From positions 310,001 through 374,000 of the forward strand of contig NZ_MTSZ01000001.1 of assembly GCF_002118315.1 (NCBI RefSeq): DNA of 64,000 nt, written 5' to 3'. The notes beneath the pieces are model-generated. The model ran no database searches and was not told the origin of the DNA. It saw nothing but the letters and a program-made list of their open reading frames with translations. The translations under genes were made by a program, and so were the position numbers. Below, piece by piece: positions 54,230 through 62,855 of the stretch. The first letter of the stretch is position 1. Each line of letters opens with the position of its first letter. This DNA is from Kiloniella majae. GTDB lineage: Bacteria > Pseudomonadota > Alphaproteobacteria > Kiloniellales > Kiloniellaceae.

Positions 54230-55141
54230 TCAATCACCAAGATGGCAGAGATTATTTTCTGCTGAAAAGGTCTTTGCTAGGAAATCAATAAAGACCCTCA
54301 CTTTTGGTGCAAGGTTTCTGGTACCGTTATATATAGCATTTATATTCAAATCGAAGGCATTGTACTCGTTCAGTAGCGGTATTAATCGGCCAGTCTTGAT
54401 ATCAGGCATCACGATAAAGCCCGGACAGAATGCGATCCCATTACCATTAAGAGCAAACTCTCTTGCTGAACGGGCTGAATTCACCGCCAGAGCACCATTC
54501 ACTGTTACGCTGATACGTTGTCGATTAACAATAAAGGGCCAACTTTTTCCCGGACGAAAATTTGTATCAATAATACAGTCTAACCCTTTTAAATCATCGG
54601 GATGAGCAGGAGTACCCTTTTGTTTCAAATAGTCTGGAGAGGCACAAAGTATCATCGGAGAAGGTGCCAGCTTCTTTGCAATAAGCCCGGAGCTTTCTAA
54701 ATCTCCTATACGGATAGCAAGGTCGAAACCTTCATCTACCAAGTTCACATAACGATCAGTTAAACGAAGATCGACCGAGACCTGCGGATAAAGCTCTAGG
54801 AATTTGCTAACTTGAGGAGCAACATACATTTCTCCAAAAGTACTCGGTGCTGAAATCAACAACTTACCACGAGGTGAAGCCACTTGATTTTGAACCGTAA
54901 GCTCCAACTCTTCCAGATCGTCAAGCAACTGTAAGCAACCTGCATGATAGAGTGTTCCCACCTCTGTCAAACTAAGGCTACGTGTTGTTCGGTGTAACAG
55001 CCGACTACCCAGACGCTCTTCCAGTTGGCCTATGTATTTACTCACCAGCTTCTTTGAAACCCCCAAGCGTTCCGCTCCTCCGGTAAAAGACCCGGCGGCG
55101 ACAACTTGGGTAAACGTTCTCATACCATCAATCAAATCCAT
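54230..55141 (-). CDS. LysR-family transcriptional regulator
   Basis: A 303-residue regulator with an N-terminal winged helix (about 3-62; RTFTQVVAAGSFTGGAERLGVSKKLVSKYIGQLEERLGSRLL) and a periplasmic-binding-like effector domain (KLLISAPSTFGEMYVAPQV onward). The ATG at 55141 lies at the edge of a perfect palindrome, so the operator reaches the start codon. It is divergent from a DoxX / GST / dioxygenase cluster that it probably activates. The inducer is probably a quinone or aromatic, by context. Confidence 0.92.
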   Translation of the reverse strand: MDLIDGMRTFTQVVAAGSFTGGAERLGVSKKLVSKYIGQLEERLGSRLLHRTTRSLSLTEVGTLYHAGCLQLLDDLEELELTVQNQVASPRGKLLISAPSTFGEMYVAPQVSKFLELYPQVSVDLRLTDRYVNLVDEGFDLAIRIGDLESSGLIAKKLAPSPMILCASPDYLKQKGTPAHPDDLKGLDCIIDTNFRPGKSWPFIVNRQRISVTVNGALAVNSARSAREFALNGNGIAFCPGFIVMPDIKTGRLIPLLNEYNAFDLNINAIYNGTRNLAPKVRVFIDFLAKTFSAENNLCHLGD

Positions 55142-55167
55142 AATTGTCGCTATCACAGCGACAATTA
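55141..55167. promoter_or_regulatory. LysR operator palindrome at the regulator start
   Basis: TAATTGTCGCT (55141-55151) and AGCGACAATTA (55157-55167) are perfect 11-bp arms around ATCAC. The core fits the LysR T-N11-A rule. The site begins on the first base of the LysR start codon, suggesting tight autoregulation, and lies 88 bp from the DoxX start. Confidence 0.75.
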
Positions 55168-55254
55168 TTCGTCAATAGGCATGTTTATTCCCAACAAAAG
55201 ACACCTTAAGTTTATCCCATCGTTTATTAATCAGAATCTCAGATAGAAATTTGG

Positions 55255-55704
55255 ATGTTCAATATGACAACACGAAAACTAGCTCCAACAATCCATCCGT
55301 CTTATGCAGCCCTAATTTTACGTCTATCACTCGGCGTATTATTCCTTGCGCACGCCAGCCTTAAAGTTTTTGTCTTCACACCCGCTGGTACAGTCGGCTT
55401 TTTTGAATCATTAGGCCTGCCAGGCCTTTTCGCATATCTCACTATTTTAGCAGAAGTTATCGGCGGCATTGCTTTAATTGTGGGTTATCACACTCGAATT
55501 GTCAGCATTGTTCTTCTTCCAATAGTGTTGGGTGCCATCATCTTTGTCCACGGAGGAAATGGTTGGCTCTTTTCCAACAGTAATGGTGGGTGGGAATTCC
55601 CGGCGTTTTGGGCTGTTACTCTCATTGTCCAGTTTCTTACAGGTAACGGCGCTTATGCCCTTAGCTTTTCAAATGGCCGTTTTTCCCTATCTCATCCTGA
55701 TTAA
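55255..55704 (+). CDS. DoxX-family membrane protein
   Basis: A 149-residue inner-membrane protein with four hydrophobic segments. LILRLSLGVLFLAHASLKVF is the family's first helix, followed by ILAEVIGGIALIVGYHTRI. DoxX-like proteins are often found with quinone or thiol-stress enzymes. The ATG at 55255 or 55264 may start it; a GGAT lies eight bases before the latter. It heads a LysR-controlled cluster, and a perfect tandem duplication follows it. Confidence 0.88.
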   Translation: MFNMTTRKLAPTIHPSYAALILRLSLGVLFLAHASLKVFVFTPAGTVGFFESLGLPGLFAYLTILAEVIGGIALIVGYHTRIVSIVLLPIVLGAIIFVHGGNGWLFSNSNGGWEFPAFWAVTLIVQFLTGNGAYALSFSNGRFSLSHPD

Positions 55705-55706
55705 GC

Positions 55707-55752
55707 CCTGCTCAAATTAAATACAAAAGCCTGCTCAAATTAAATACAAAAG
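55707..55752 (+). repeat. perfect 23-bp tandem duplication
   Basis: Two identical adjacent 23-bp units (55707-55729 and 55730-55752; each begins CCTGCTCAAATT and ends ACAAAAG) lie between the DoxX and GST genes, just before the AAGGAAAAA ribosome-binding site of the GST gene. The exact identity points to a recent duplication. Confidence 0.9.
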
Positions 55753-55763
55753 AAGGAAAAACC

Positions 55764-56741
55764 ATGTTGGTAAATGGCAAGTGGGATGCAGAATGGCAGC
55801 CCGTACAAGATAAAGACGCACAAGGGCGCTTTATACGGCAAACCTCAACTTTTCGCGACTGGATCACTATCGACGGCAGCCCTGGTCCAGAAGGGCAAAC
55901 AGCCTATAGAGCAGAAGCAAACCGTTATCACCTTTATGTGGCATACATCTGTCCCTGGGCTTGTCGAACTTTAATGGTACGTGCCCTTAAAAAGCTAAAC
56001 GACGTCATAAGCATTTCTGTCGTATCACCTGTCCTGACAAACAAGGGCTGGAAGTTTGATAATTTTCCCGGCAGCACTGTTCAGGAGCCCCATATCAACG
56101 CAGATTATATGCATGAAATTTATAGTCACGCCGATCCGATGATAAACGGACGAGCAACTGTTCCTGTACTTTGGGATAAAAAACGTCAGACAATCGTTAA
56201 CAACGAATCAAGTGACATTATTCGTATTCTCAATAACGGATTTGATGACTATGGAGATGAAACTGTCAACTTGCGACCGTCTCACCTTCTTGCAGAGATA
56301 GAAACACTTTCTCAACAACTCTATAATGATCTGAATAACGGTGTTTACAAAGCAGGCTTTGCAACCAGCCAGTTGGCTTATAATGAAGCTGTCACCAATG
56401 TGTTTAAAAAACTGGATACATTGGAAGAAAAATTGAGTGATAACCGAAAATACATTCTGGGCAATGTTCTGACCGAAGTGGATATCAGATTATTTGTAAC
56501 CCTAATTCGATTTGATGCCGCCTATGTCAATATCTTCAAGTGCAACCTGAAACGCATTGCAGACTACCCAAACCTTTCCGCCTATACCAAGCGTCTCTTT
56601 GACACTGCTGAAATTAACGGCACCGTATTCTTTGATCACATCAAAGCTGGATATTACTCGATCAAGGCACTCAATCCATCGGGGATCATCCCGCAGGGGC
56701 CAGAGTTACCAGATTTCACATCTCAAAAGCTGGTCGCGTAA
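55764..56741 (+). CDS. yqjG: glutathionyl-hydroquinone reductase (ECM4/YqjG type)
   Basis: A 325-residue glutathione transferase of the Xi class. It removes glutathione from glutathionyl-hydroquinones using the catalytic cysteine in LYVAYICPWACRTLM near residue 64. The N-terminal GPEGQTAYRAEANRYHLY and the VNNESSDIIRILN block are typical, as are the C-terminal helices. The ATG follows AAGGAAAAACC. It is located between DoxX and a LigB-type dioxygenase, whose ATG is one base after its stop, as in many proteobacterial quinone-stress clusters. Confidence 0.93.
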   Translation: MLVNGKWDAEWQPVQDKDAQGRFIRQTSTFRDWITIDGSPGPEGQTAYRAEANRYHLYVAYICPWACRTLMVRALKKLNDVISISVVSPVLTNKGWKFDNFPGSTVQEPHINADYMHEIYSHADPMINGRATVPVLWDKKRQTIVNNESSDIIRILNNGFDDYGDETVNLRPSHLLAEIETLSQQLYNDLNNGVYKAGFATSQLAYNEAVTNVFKKLDTLEEKLSDNRKYILGNVLTEVDIRLFVTLIRFDAAYVNIFKCNLKRIADYPNLSAYTKRLFDTAEINGTVFFDHIKAGYYSIKALNPSGIIPQGPELPDFTSQKLVA

Positions 56742-56742
56742 A

Positions 56743-57534
56743 ATGGCTATATACTCATCACAGCCTAGCCTCTTTTTACCCCACGGAGCACCGGACCTTC
56801 CTCTGAGCACTCATCCCGCAACCACTTTTTTGAAGGACCTTTCCGGTCAACTGGAAAGGCCAGATGCCATCCTGATTATCTCCGCACACTGGGAAACAAG
56901 GGGCTTACATATTACGACGAGTGAAACACTTGAGACTATATATGATTTTGCAGGCTTTTCGTCAGAGCTATACCATCTAAAATACCCAGCAAAGTCGAGC
57001 CCGGTATTAATTAATTTACTCCGTGAACATTTAAAAAGTACAGGCTACGACCTCATCGAAAATAAACGACGAGGATTGGATCATGGAGCTTGGATACCTC
57101 TATTACTGACTTTTCCAGAAGCAGAGATTCCAATTGTTCAACTTTCACTGGATCGCAGACTTTCAACAAGCGATCTCTATCAATTAGGATTGGATTTATC
57201 AATTTTACGTAACGATAATATTCTCATCATCGGTTCAGGGGCCATCACCCACAACCTCGGAGCTTTAGCCCCTGAGCACACGCCGCCGCCCAATTGGGCC
57301 ATCGAATTTTCTGATTGGGTAGAGAATACTCTACAAAATTCTCAATGGGCCTCACTTTGTAACTACATGACTGAGACCACTAAGGGTCAAGTTGCACACC
57401 CAACACCTGAACACTTTCTCCCCCTTTTAATCGCAGCAGGGGCTGGTGGTGAAAATGCTGTAGCTCGCAGACTTCACAACAGCTTTAGTTACGGATCAAT
57501 CTCTATGGGTGCTTGGATGTTTAATGCCCCCTGA
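56743..57534 (+). CDS. ygiD: LigB-family extradiol dioxygenase (DODA/YgiD type)
   Basis: A 263-residue protein of the class III extradiol dioxygenase superfamily, close to YgiD (4,5-DOPA dioxygenase). Metal and active-site histidines are visible in SLFLPHGAPDLP, IISAHWETRG and RGLDHGAWIPLLLTFP, and a late His is in GSGAITHNLG. It opens catechol-type rings with oxygen. The ATG at 56743 comes one base after the GST stop; the longer frame back to 56557 overlaps the GST gene and is not used. It belongs to the quinone/catechol cluster. Confidence 0.92.
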   Translation: MAIYSSQPSLFLPHGAPDLPLSTHPATTFLKDLSGQLERPDAILIISAHWETRGLHITTSETLETIYDFAGFSSELYHLKYPAKSSPVLINLLREHLKSTGYDLIENKRRGLDHGAWIPLLLTFPEAEIPIVQLSLDRRLSTSDLYQLGLDLSILRNDNILIIGSGAITHNLGALAPEHTPPPNWAIEFSDWVENTLQNSQWASLCNYMTETTKGQVAHPTPEHFLPLLIAAGAGGENAVARRLHNSFSYGSISMGAWMFNAP

Positions 57535-57648
57535 TCTCTCGTCAGTATTTTGAACCATAAGTTAAATACGGGAACTCTATCTGTTTTCGACACCCATTCT
57601 GGCTTTATAAAGATTGAGAGACGACAGTATTTAAGATATACACAATGC

Positions 57649-58173
57649 ATGAAAATCCTCGCTATCTCTGGCAGTGGTCGTAAAGAGTCGACCAACACGG
57701 CCTTGCTCAAAACTGCTGCGAAAATTGCAGGCCCCGACCACAGCGTGTCAGTGTTTTCTGATATCTCAGAGCTACCTGTCTTCTCGCCTGATGCCGAAGA
57801 ATACCCCTTGCCACGTCCTGTACAGGCGTTCTGTACTTTGATTGAAGAAAGCGATGGCCTGATCATATCAAGCCCTGAATATGTCAGGGCCATTCCGGGT
57901 GGTCTGAAAAACGCAATTGACTGGCTCGTTGCCCGCGAAGAAATTATCGAGAAGCCGATTGCGTTAATGCATGCGTCCCACAGAGGGGAAGATATGCTCG
58001 AACAATTGCGTCTGGTCCTGTCCACGGTCAGTAACGGCTTTACGCCAAATATTTTCCTGAGATTTGCACTAATGAAGCTCTCGCCTGATGAAATACATCA
58101 AGAAATTATGACACCGCCAAATCGACAAAAAGTGAACGATTTTCTTCGCGATTTCACACGCTGCATTAAATAA
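57649..58173 (+). CDS. NADPH-dependent FMN reductase (quinone-reductase type)
   Basis: A 174-residue flavoprotein. The FMN phosphate loop ISGSGRKESTNTALL is at residues 5-19, and the SSPEYVRAIPGGLKNAIDWLV motif near 78-98 is diagnostic. Members reduce quinones, azo compounds or chromate using NAD(P)H. The ATG at 57649 starts the conserved domain; an upstream frame to 57550 lacks a site. It lies 114 bp after the dioxygenase, so it may belong to the same quinone-stress operon. Confidence 0.9.
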   Translation: MKILAISGSGRKESTNTALLKTAAKIAGPDHSVSVFSDISELPVFSPDAEEYPLPRPVQAFCTLIEESDGLIISSPEYVRAIPGGLKNAIDWLVAREEIIEKPIALMHASHRGEDMLEQLRLVLSTVSNGFTPNIFLRFALMKLSPDEIHQEIMTPPNRQKVNDFLRDFTRCIK

Positions 58174-58183
58174 GCAAAAGGAA

Positions 58184-59005
58184 CTAGGACATCAAATCGT
58201 TCGCCACTTTGTTCGACAAGGCTCTCTCGCCATAGGTAAATGTACCCTGCTCTTTTATTTCGGTTGCGGCCTGCATAAAACCGCCCAGTGCAGCCCGGGC
58301 CATTGAGCCGCCCGTCGATATTCTTTTCACCCCGACATCTGCAAGTTCGTCTACGCTAAAGGTCGCCCCGACAAGCCCCATCACCACATTCACAGGTTTT
58401 GATACAGCCTCACAAACAGTTTTAATCGCTTCCAGATCGGGTAATCCCGGCGCAAAAAGAACATCTGCCCCGGCACGATCAAAGGCCTGTAAGCGGCGGA
58501 TTGTATCATCCAGATTTGGACGACCGCGGATAAAATTTTCACTGCGCGCAGTCAACAAAAATGGCTGTCCTCGGCACGCTTCGCTTGCGGCATGAATACG
58601 CTCAACGGCCAGTTCAAAATCATAGATTGGATTTTCAGGATCACCTGTGGCATCTTCTATAGAGCCACCAACAAGCCCGACTTTAATTGCCCCTTGAATA
58701 GTTTCCACGCAATTCTCTGGCGCAGTTCCAAAACCATCCTCCAGATCTGCAGAGACAGGCAGCTCACTCGCCTCGACAATCTCGCGGCAATTCGCAAGGG
58801 TTTCGTCACGAGTTAAAGCAGCAAGTCCATCCGCACGCCCCAGAGAGAAAGCAATCCCGGCTGACGTCGTGGCCAGCGCCTCAAAGCCCAAAGATGTTAA
58901 GATTTTTGCTGTTCCGGCATTCCATGGATTGGGGATAACAAAAGCGCCGGGTCTTTCATGTAATCTTTTAAAGGTCTGGTATTTTTCTTCTTGCGTGGGC
59001 GACAT
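58184..59005 (-). CDS. isocitrate lyase/PEP mutase superfamily protein
   Basis: A 273-residue TIM-barrel enzyme. AFVIPNPWNAGTAKILTSLGFEALATTSAGIAFSLGRADG opens the barrel, SADLEDGFGTAPENCVETI carries metal-binding acids, and VVMGLVGATFSVDELADVGVKRISTGG closes it. It lacks the KKCGH lyase motif, so it is not a classical isocitrate lyase; relatives act as oxaloacetate decarboxylases or 2,3-dimethylmalate-type lyases. It converges with the FMN reductase gene 10 bp away. Confidence 0.85.
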   Translation of the reverse strand: MSPTQEEKYQTFKRLHERPGAFVIPNPWNAGTAKILTSLGFEALATTSAGIAFSLGRADGLAALTRDETLANCREIVEASELPVSADLEDGFGTAPENCVETIQGAIKVGLVGGSIEDATGDPENPIYDFELAVERIHAASEACRGQPFLLTARSENFIRGRPNLDDTIRRLQAFDRAGADVLFAPGLPDLEAIKTVCEAVSKPVNVVMGLVGATFSVDELADVGVKRISTGGSMARAALGGFMQAATEIKEQGTFTYGERALSNKVANDLMS

Positions 59006-59141
59006 ATCTAGATTTCCTCAGGTAGTGCTCATTAGACTGGGCATTCGGAATAAAGAAAATAAACGATAAGCTTAGTCATTTAGTCTAAACCCTACTTGAG
59101 AAGGAAACCTTGAACAATAACGACGGATAATGATGAAAAAT

Positions 59142-59435
59142 TTATAAGTTTACCGATCGATCCAGCGCTTTCCCCCATGCCAGAATTTTAAAGTTACGAT
59201 GTTCTGGCGTAAAGTAAGGATCATTTAACACCAGAGTTAAGACCTGATCATAATCATCGGCTTCAACAACCCACAATCCACCAACAAAAGGAGCTTCTGG
59301 CACAGAACGCAAGCCCCCACCGATAAGAATAGTTTCCGAATTCCTTTTCAAGTATGCAATATGTTCAGCCCCTTTTGCTTTACGTACCGGAAGCATAGCG
59401 GGAGTATCTTCAAAATAAACAATCCAACGAGACAT
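59142..59435 (-). CDS. YCII-related protein
   Basis: A 97-residue YCII-family protein with a ferredoxin-like fold. WIVYFEDTPAMLPVRKAKGAEHIAYL, LIGGGLRSVPEAPFVGGLWVVEADDYDQVL and NDPYFTPEHRNFKILAW follow the family. The ATG at 59435 has GGAA eight bases upstream; the longer open frame to 59603 shows no coding character. The conserved His/Asp of catalytic members is partly kept, but a function is not assigned. Confidence 0.85.
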   Translation of the reverse strand: MSRWIVYFEDTPAMLPVRKAKGAEHIAYLKRNSETILIGGGLRSVPEAPFVGGLWVVEADDYDQVLTLVLNDPYFTPEHRNFKILAWGKALDRSVNL

Positions 59436-59715
59436 CGTAATATTCCATAGTTTATGACGGAATATAAAAGGATAAAACGATAGAGACTGAAGGCTAGTAC
59501 CAGTTATGCAAATAAACCTATGCCAAACCCGGCATAGCTTGATTTCATAGGATGACCGAGAATTTCTCAAAATTTTTAAAGCTAAAATAAAGGAACTTGG
59601 CACAAGAAGTATAATACCTGTCGTCCGGTAAGCTCTCGCCCGCTCCCAGCTTTACTATTCCTTTAGGTTGATCACTTAAACTCACACAACACATCATCCG
59701 AGCAAGGAGATCACC

Positions 59716-60456
59716 ATGTTAGGCGTTATTGGCGCAATGAGTGAAGAGGTACAGCTTTTGCTGGGGCAACTCAGTGATGTGAATGAAAGTACGCATGCCG
59801 GGATTACCGTCAGGACGGGAAATTACAAAGGGACAGATATAGCACTGGCACAATCCGGTATTGGCAAGGTCAATGCCACCATCTGTACTCAAATGATGAT
59901 TGATCTCTTTAAACCACATAAACTGGTTTTTAGTGGTGTCGCTGGGGGTTTACTGCCCAACATGCAAGCCGGCGACATTATCATTGCCAGTCATGTGGTG
60001 GAATACGATATGGATCTGACTGCTTTCGGACGCCGTCATGGGGAAACCCCCGGGCGGGAACGCCTGATTGAATGCGATCCCGACCTTGTCGGCAAAGCCA
60101 CGGCCGCTTTTGACAATGCTTTTGAAAGCGTTGAAGGCGCACCAAACCTAATGCTGGGTACAATTGCTTCTGGAGATACCTTTGTCCAGGACCGCGACAA
60201 GCTCCGTTGGCTCCAACGCGAATTTGCGGCACTTGCGACCGAGATGGAAGGTGCAGCCTTTGGACAAACATGTCGCCTCAATGGCCTGCCCTTTGTTGTT
60301 ATCCGGGCGTTATCAGACTCATCTTCTGACAGTGCCAGCGAAGATTTCGAAGCCAATCTGCACCGCGCTTGCCGTAATTCTTTTGAACTTATGGACCTAA
60401 TGATCCCAACAGCCTTGAATGATTGGGATAAAACAGATCGCCGAAATCGGGACTAA
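59716..60456 (+). CDS. mtnN: 5'-methylthioadenosine/S-adenosylhomocysteine nucleosidase
   Basis: A 246-residue nucleosidase that hydrolyses MTA and SAH to adenine plus the thioribose, in the methionine-salvage route. LGVIGAMSEEVQLLLGQL is the N-terminal signature with the catalytic Glu, FSGVAGGLLPNMQAGDI binds substrate, and EMEGAAFGQTC and ALSDSSSDSASEDF contain the glutamate and catalytic aspartate. AAGGAGATCACC precedes the ATG. MTA is the by-product of SpeE-type reactions, encoded 9 kb away. Confidence 0.94.
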   Translation: MLGVIGAMSEEVQLLLGQLSDVNESTHAGITVRTGNYKGTDIALAQSGIGKVNATICTQMMIDLFKPHKLVFSGVAGGLLPNMQAGDIIIASHVVEYDMDLTAFGRRHGETPGRERLIECDPDLVGKATAAFDNAFESVEGAPNLMLGTIASGDTFVQDRDKLRWLQREFAALATEMEGAAFGQTCRLNGLPFVVIRALSDSSSDSASEDFEANLHRACRNSFELMDLMIPTALNDWDKTDRRNRD

Positions 60457-60473
60457 GTCTCAGGGGTATTTCA

Positions 60474-60511
60474 CTGTTACATACAATCAAATCTGTTACA
60501 TACAATCAAAC
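60474..60511 (+). repeat. 19-bp tandem duplication
   Basis: CTGTTACATACAATCAAAT (60474-60492) is followed directly by a copy differing only in its last base (60493-60511). It lies in the intergenic region after mtnN. Confidence 0.85.
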
Positions 60512-60599
60512 CTGGCGAAGCCATAGCTCGTGTTTGAAAGCCAAAGTGTTTAAACCTGAACACACCCTGCACACTCATAGCCAATAGATAAGAGGAAAA

Positions 60600-60634
60600 A
60601 GGGTGATAATGAGTTACAATAACTTTATCACCCT
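60600..60634 (-). terminator. terminator of the SDR gene
   Basis: AGGGTGATAA (60600-60609) and TTATCACCCT (60625-60634) form a perfect 10-bp stem with a 15-base loop. On the minus strand it is followed by TTTTCC, just beyond the SDR stop. Confidence 0.8.
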
Positions 60635-60670
60635 ATCCATTTTAAAACGGTAATTTAGAAAAAGAACTGC

Positions 60671-61411
60671 TTACTCTGGCAACATCTCACCAATCTGTTT
60701 TTCCAACGCTTTTGGATCGTTCAAAAAACCTGCATGGAAATCAACCGACATTGGATCGGGATAGACATCTTCTGTGCCGTTATCAACGGCATCCAGAACC
60801 GCCTTGGCAACAACATTCGGGGATGTTTTATCCAGCGGAACACCTTCGGTCATGTCAGTGTCAATCGGACCGGGATAAACACCCACAACATGTGTTCCTT
60901 GCGCTGCAAGTTCAGCACGAACCCCCTGTATTAAAGAAAGAACAGCCGCCTTTGATGCCGAATAAGAGCCAAGGAAAGGAAAGTTCACGTACCCCGCAAC
61001 AGAAGAAATATTTACGACAGCCCCGCCATCATTTGCCTTTAAGACAGAGGCAAAGGCACGGATCATATTCAAAGGTGCAAAATAGTTCGTCTCCATTTCA
61101 TCACGCGCATCATCCAAAGACGACGCATTCATGAAACTGGTAAAACGAGCAATCCCGGCGTTATTAATCAACAAAGAAACATCTTTGAATTCGTTCGCAA
61201 TCGCATTGATTGTTTCCGGTTGGTTCACATCCAATTGAACAGGAATAATCTTATCTTCCTTTCCTTTGACCAAATCTGCCAAGCTATCTGTATTACGGGC
61301 AGCGGCATAAACTTTAGACGCACCTCCAGCAATCAACTCCTCAACGAATGCACGACCGAGACCGCGGTTAGCTCCGGTTACAAGTGCAACTTTTCCAATA
61401 ATTTTGCTCAT
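60671..61411 (-). CDS. short-chain dehydrogenase/reductase
   Basis: A 246-residue SDR. The NAD(P) loop VTGANRGLGRAF is at 11-22, NNAG near 88, and the catalytic SSVAGYVNFPFLGSYSASKAAVL holds Ser, Tyr and Lys. It is probably a general oxidoreductase; the substrate is unknown. It is divergent from a TetR regulator, with three matching operator-like sites between them, so it is very likely a TetR-controlled target. Confidence 0.92.
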   Translation of the reverse strand: MSKIIGKVALVTGANRGLGRAFVEELIAGGASKVYAAARNTDSLADLVKGKEDKIIPVQLDVNQPETINAIANEFKDVSLLINNAGIARFTSFMNASSLDDARDEMETNYFAPLNMIRAFASVLKANDGGAVVNISSVAGYVNFPFLGSYSASKAAVLSLIQGVRAELAAQGTHVVGVYPGPIDTDMTEGVPLDKTSPNVVAKAVLDAVDNGTEDVYPDPMSVDFHAGFLNDPKALEKQIGEMLPE

Positions 61412-61456
61412 TATACGTTTCCTTAAAAGTGATACCTGAATTTCAGGAACAATTTA

Positions 61457-61630
61457 ATACCGATAAGTATTAAAATAAAGATTCACCCCAATATGTCAAA
61501 TTAAAATACCAACCAGTACTAATTTAATGTCACGCCCTAAGAGATGCCTGTGACGACTCTGCATCAAATCATAGATCGCATATTTGTAGCTTGAAGAAAC
61601 CTCGCCACATGATAGAATACCGGTCGGTAT
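61457..61630. promoter_or_regulatory. three TetR-type operator sites
   Basis: Three 14-bp sites match ATACC-N5-GTAY: ATACCGATAAGTAT (61457-61470), ATACCAACCAGTAC (61506-61519) and ATACCGGTCGGTAT (61617-61630). The first also has eight-base inverted arms (TTTAATAC / GTATTAAA). They lie near both starts of the divergent SDR and TetR genes. Confidence 0.7.
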
Positions 61631-61652
61631 ATATGCTAAAGATGAGATAAAA

Positions 61653-62252
61653 ATGGGACGCGGCCGACCACGTAAAACAGACCCGGAAGAAGTTCTTGAT
61701 ACAGCGATGAAAGTCTTTTGGGACAAAGGCTTTGAAGGCACATCAATGAGCGACCTTGTCTGTGCAACGGGTATGGCGAAACCCGGACTATATGCCTGTT
61801 TTGGTGATAAAGAATCTCTCTACAAAAAATCCCTGACCCGATATTATGAAAACCTGGGCACACCATTACTTGATGATTTTAAGAACTCAAAAGATCCCTT
61901 GCCTATTGCCCTGAGACGATTTTTTGAGGCCGTTGCCCGATCCATGCTAGATACCAACTGCCCAAGCGGTTGCTTTGTTGTCAACAGCCTTGTTGAAGGG
62001 ACCTCTCAACACCCCGAACTAGAAGCTCTTGGCAAAGAGTATGATCAAAAACGCCGAGATGCTTTTGTCAAGAAATTCGAAGATGCACAAAAAAATGGCG
62101 AACTCCCCCCCAATATTGATGCCAGAGCATTCGGAGAGTTTTTTTCAGCACAATCCCTAACGCTTGGCGTCTTGGGAAGAACTGATGCCTGCAAGAACAA
62201 ACTTTTCAGCTTCATTGACGTAGCAATGACGGTCTTGCCCAGTAGGGAATAA
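61653..62252 (+). CDS. TetR/AcrR-family transcriptional regulator
   Basis: A 199-residue regulator. The N-terminal helix-turn-helix (about 10-60) is GRGRPRKTDPEEVLDTAMKVFWDKGFEGTSMSDLVCATGMAKPGLYACFGDKESLY, and a helical ligand domain follows. Cysteines cluster at DTNCPSGCFVV near 105, found in redox- or electrophile-sensing members of this subfamily (NemR-like), but sensing is not shown here. It is divergent from the SDR gene. The best operator palindrome ends 23 bp before the ATG. Confidence 0.92.
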   Translation: MGRGRPRKTDPEEVLDTAMKVFWDKGFEGTSMSDLVCATGMAKPGLYACFGDKESLYKKSLTRYYENLGTPLLDDFKNSKDPLPIALRRFFEAVARSMLDTNCPSGCFVVNSLVEGTSQHPELEALGKEYDQKRRDAFVKKFEDAQKNGELPPNIDARAFGEFFSAQSLTLGVLGRTDACKNKLFSFIDVAMTVLPSRE

Positions 62253-62364
62253 ATAAGCCTCTACTGTAAAAACAAGATTGTCCGAAATATTCAAGACCTG
62301 ATTAAAACACTCCCCTAATCTGGATTTTCATTATTGGAAAAGCATCAGATCGAAGGAGAAACAG

Positions 62365-62748
62365 GTGCAACTTGCCTATACCATTCTTTATGTCCAAGAC
62401 GTTCCAGCAACGTTGGATTTTTATCAAAAGGCTTTTGGTCTCAAACAGAAAATGCTCCATGAAAGTGGTGATTACGGCGAACTTGATACAGGACAGACAA
62501 TCTTGTCATTCTCTTCCCTTTCCCTCATGAAAGAGCTCGGCAAAAAACCAGCATCACCGCAAAAAGAGCATCCCTGTTTTGAAATTGCCTTTACCACTGA
62601 CAATGTATCCAAAGCCTTTGATCGCGCTTTAAAGTCTGGTGCCGAGCCTGTTCAGGAACCAGATAAAATGCCTTGGGGACAGACAACAGCTTATGTCATC
62701 GACCTGAACGGATTTCTTGTGGAAATTTGCACCCCAATAGACATTTAG
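62365..62748 (+). CDS. VOC (glyoxalase) family protein
   Basis: A 127-residue VOC protein. LAYTILYVQDVPATLDFYQKAFGL opens the first module, and GQTTAYVIDLNGFLVEICTPI closes the second with its metal-type Glu. Such proteins isomerise or bind small hydrophobic compounds. The start is GTG with AAGGAGAAACAG just before it. It lies 112 bp after the TetR gene and may or may not belong to that unit. Confidence 0.88.
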   Translation: MQLAYTILYVQDVPATLDFYQKAFGLKQKMLHESGDYGELDTGQTILSFSSLSLMKELGKKPASPQKEHPCFEIAFTTDNVSKAFDRALKSGAEPVQEPDKMPWGQTTAYVIDLNGFLVEICTPIDI

Positions 62749-62855
62749 TAATTATCAATACTTACCCCCTATAGTCTCAAGCAAAAAAGTAATGGGGATT
62801 TATGGGGAAAGGTTAAAAGGGTTGCGCAGGTATTATTCCTGTCGCCCTAAATATA

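Noticed and set aside
58184-59005. Classical isocitrate or methylisocitrate lyase
   Set aside because: The KKCGH active-site motif is missing, so only the superfamily is named.
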